Positions 62,801-64,000 of a stretch of 64,000 nt of DNA are shown piece by piece. The position numbers and the translations under genes were made by a program. The stretch comes from Coturnix japonica (Eukaryota; Chordata; Aves; Galliformes; Phasianidae), in the NCBI RefSeq assembly GCF_001577835.2, contig NC_029541.1, positions 4,459,141 to 4,523,140 of the forward strand, read 5' to 3'. A model generated the notes under the pieces. The model ran no database searches, had not been told where the DNA came from, and worked only from the letters and a program-made list of their open reading frames with translations. Each line of letters opens with the position of its first letter. The stretch's first letter is position 1.

Positions 62801-63014
62801 GCTACAATGAAGGTAACTTTGCTTCCAGAAAGAGCCGCTGCATCTCAAGGCCTGTGCAGTCTTGTTGTTTGTTATCAGTATCTCATAGAGGCGATTACTC
62901 TTAAGATAAAGACTAAGTTCTTGCATCAGCCCTTCACCTGTTACCATAACCCAAGGCCACATCTGCTTTCTTACCTGAGAAGAAGACCAAGATGAGGTGC
63001 ATGAGTTTCTCCAT
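59871..63014 (-). CDS. TREM2: TREM2 ortholog, DAP12-coupled lipid-sensing myeloid receptor
   Basis: Single V-domain receptor that signals through the adaptor DAP12 (TYROBP). Minus-strand exons are 63014-62975 (signal peptide MEKLMHLILVFFS), 61218-60874 (Ig domain), 60548-60494 (short stalk) and 60093-59871 (membrane and tail), phases 1, 1 and 2, giving 220 residues (human 230). The Ig domain carries the TREM2 signature: NITTVYG near its start, SWCRQ, CQHVVSA, FWLPFLRNRNGTTSISDN and LRKQDAGLYQCRTEY. These parallel human AWCRQ, CQRVVST, WNGSTAITDD and HDAGLYQCQS. The membrane segment TIAGLLATKFVVAVLIFII has the lysine (about residue 167) used for DAP12 pairing. Three N-glycosylation sequons are present (NIT, NCT, NGT), the last at the position of human Asn79. 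The tail is short and has no tyrosine motif. The first exon is 1.76 kb upstream of the second. Confidence 0.9.
62225..62262. repeat. Short direct duplication in TREM2 intron 1
   Basis: TATCAGCTGAGAA occurs twice in tandem (with a shared A/C context). It is too short to suggest more than local slippage. Confidence 0.5.
62580..62765 (-). repeat. Decayed CR1 LINE fragment, antisense
   Basis: GTCTGTTCCAACTCCCCCGC, then GCACAGGGACACCCCAGCTC, TCACAGCCCCATCCCTGCC and GGGTCTCCAGGGATGG follow the antisense CR1 order. It lies in TREM2 intron 1 and is clearly old. Confidence 0.6.
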
Positions 63015-63059
63015 GTCTGTCCAGCAGAGAAGGGGGAAAGAGAGGAGTCCAGACAGAAG

Positions 63060-64000
63060 TGAAAAGAACTATTGCCCAAGAGCCGTTGGCTTTTCTCCCC
63101 TCCTACCTCTGCCGGAAGGAATGAGCAGAGGAACTTGGCATCTTTTTTGTCCTACGTGTTGAGCAATTTGCCAGGGATGGGCATTGCTCTCACTGGCTGA
63201 AAATTCAGGCATCAGCCACAATTGAGTCTGAACAGCTGAAAGAGACCATCATGTGATGGCCTCCAGCATCGTCAGCAAACTGATGGGCTGCCCCTTTTAA
63301 CTTGTTGGATTTGTTTACAGGGAGATCTTCCATGCAAATGCTGATAAAACCTCACTTATCCTACAGAAACAGGCAGATAAACCTGCAGATTCTCTTCCAT
63401 GAGAAGCAACTGTGATCCTGAAAATGTATTTCTTGCATTTTATTATCTTCTACCATTACTCTTCCACTGATTGACCCAGTGTAACTGAGTAGCAAACTAC
63501 TACTAGACCTATGGAATCATCTACTTCCAACCCACCACCATGAGCAGGATTACCCATTTCTCGCTGTCAGACTTTTGCTCTGTGCTGCTCTCTGTATGGA
63601 CCATCCTCAGGTGAGCATTCAGCTTTAGCCTGAAAGCCTCTTTCCATCTTATTTCTTACCTAAGCAGACTGATAAATGTAGGGAAAAACTGTGTGTGTTG
63701 TGGATGTGCCTCATTGCTGTTTTGTTCTTAGGAGACCTTCTGGTGCTTGGATTCTTGTTGTGCAGCATTTCAGCTTGTTGCAGAACCTTCAGGCAGGTGG
63801 TGGATCTGCTTATTCCTAGAAGCCAGTGCTCGCATCCCCCACCCACTACATGGCAAACGAACCCAATGGCAGCCAGGTGAGTGTTCTCCACACCTGCCTC
63901 TCCCAGAGAGGCTGAATTTTAATAGAATCAAAAGAGCAAACATGCAGCTGATCCTGAGTCACCCAGCACCGCTCTGACCTAAAAGGATCTGCACAGCTGT
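63060..64000. other. Upstream flank of TREM2
   Basis: Nearly 1 kb with no exon I can support on either strand. It should hold the TREM2 promoter. No CpG island is present, as expected for a myeloid-restricted gene. Confidence 0.45.

Overview
The window is vertebrate nuclear DNA and almost certainly comes from a bird of the Gallus type. Decayed CR1 LINE tails, compact GC-rich genes with large CpG islands, very short introns and a block of (CCCTAA)n all fit an avian microchromosome. Gene content and order match what I know of chicken chromosome 26. This placement is from memory of gene families and order, not from a search.

Layout, left to right. (1) 1-2060: the first coding exon (minus strand), part of intron 1 and the CpG-island promoter of ITPR3. 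(2) 2060-11150: a 9 kb stretch with no gene I can support, holding a few AT-rich islets that could be regulatory. (3) 11153-13108, minus: a small multi-exon gene I do not recognise by sequence. I assembled it from seven exons with consistent phase, and its position between ITPR3 and BAK1 suggests GGNBP1. (4) 14380-23570, plus: BAK1, with a CpG-island promoter, a long first intron containing an interstitial telomeric array, five coding exons and a long 3' UTR. (5) 23600-26800: intergenic, with CR1 fragments. (6) 26824-28435, plus: TSPO2 in three coding exons. (7) 28436-33250: intergenic. (8) 33395-38201, plus: APOBEC2 in two coding exons. (9) 39770-41527, minus: OARD1 in five coding exons. (10) 41900-42720: a CpG island shared head-to-head by OARD1 and NFYA, with NRF1-type palindromes and four CCAAT boxes. 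(11) 43687-52918, plus: NFYA in nine coding exons. (12) 55329-63014, minus: two TREM-family immune receptors. One has two V domains and an ITIM-bearing tail (TREM-B type). The other is a TREM2 ortholog with a lysine in its membrane segment.

Together these are an ER calcium channel and a mitochondrial apoptosis effector (ITPR3, BAK1), an erythroid-type translocator (TSPO2), a muscle-type deaminase-fold protein (APOBEC2), an ADP-ribose hydrolase and a CCAAT-binding transcription factor sharing one promoter region (OARD1, NFYA), and the start of the myeloid TREM cluster. All exon boundaries were derived by hand from GT/AG sites, reading-frame phase and remembered human proteins. The most interesting points are the reconstructed gene between ITPR3 and BAK1, a pair of frame-compatible alternative exons before the ITIM tail of the TREM-B gene, a missing cysteine in its second Ig domain, the CCAAT cluster in the promoter of the gene for a CCAAT-binding subunit, and the telomeric array inside BAK1.
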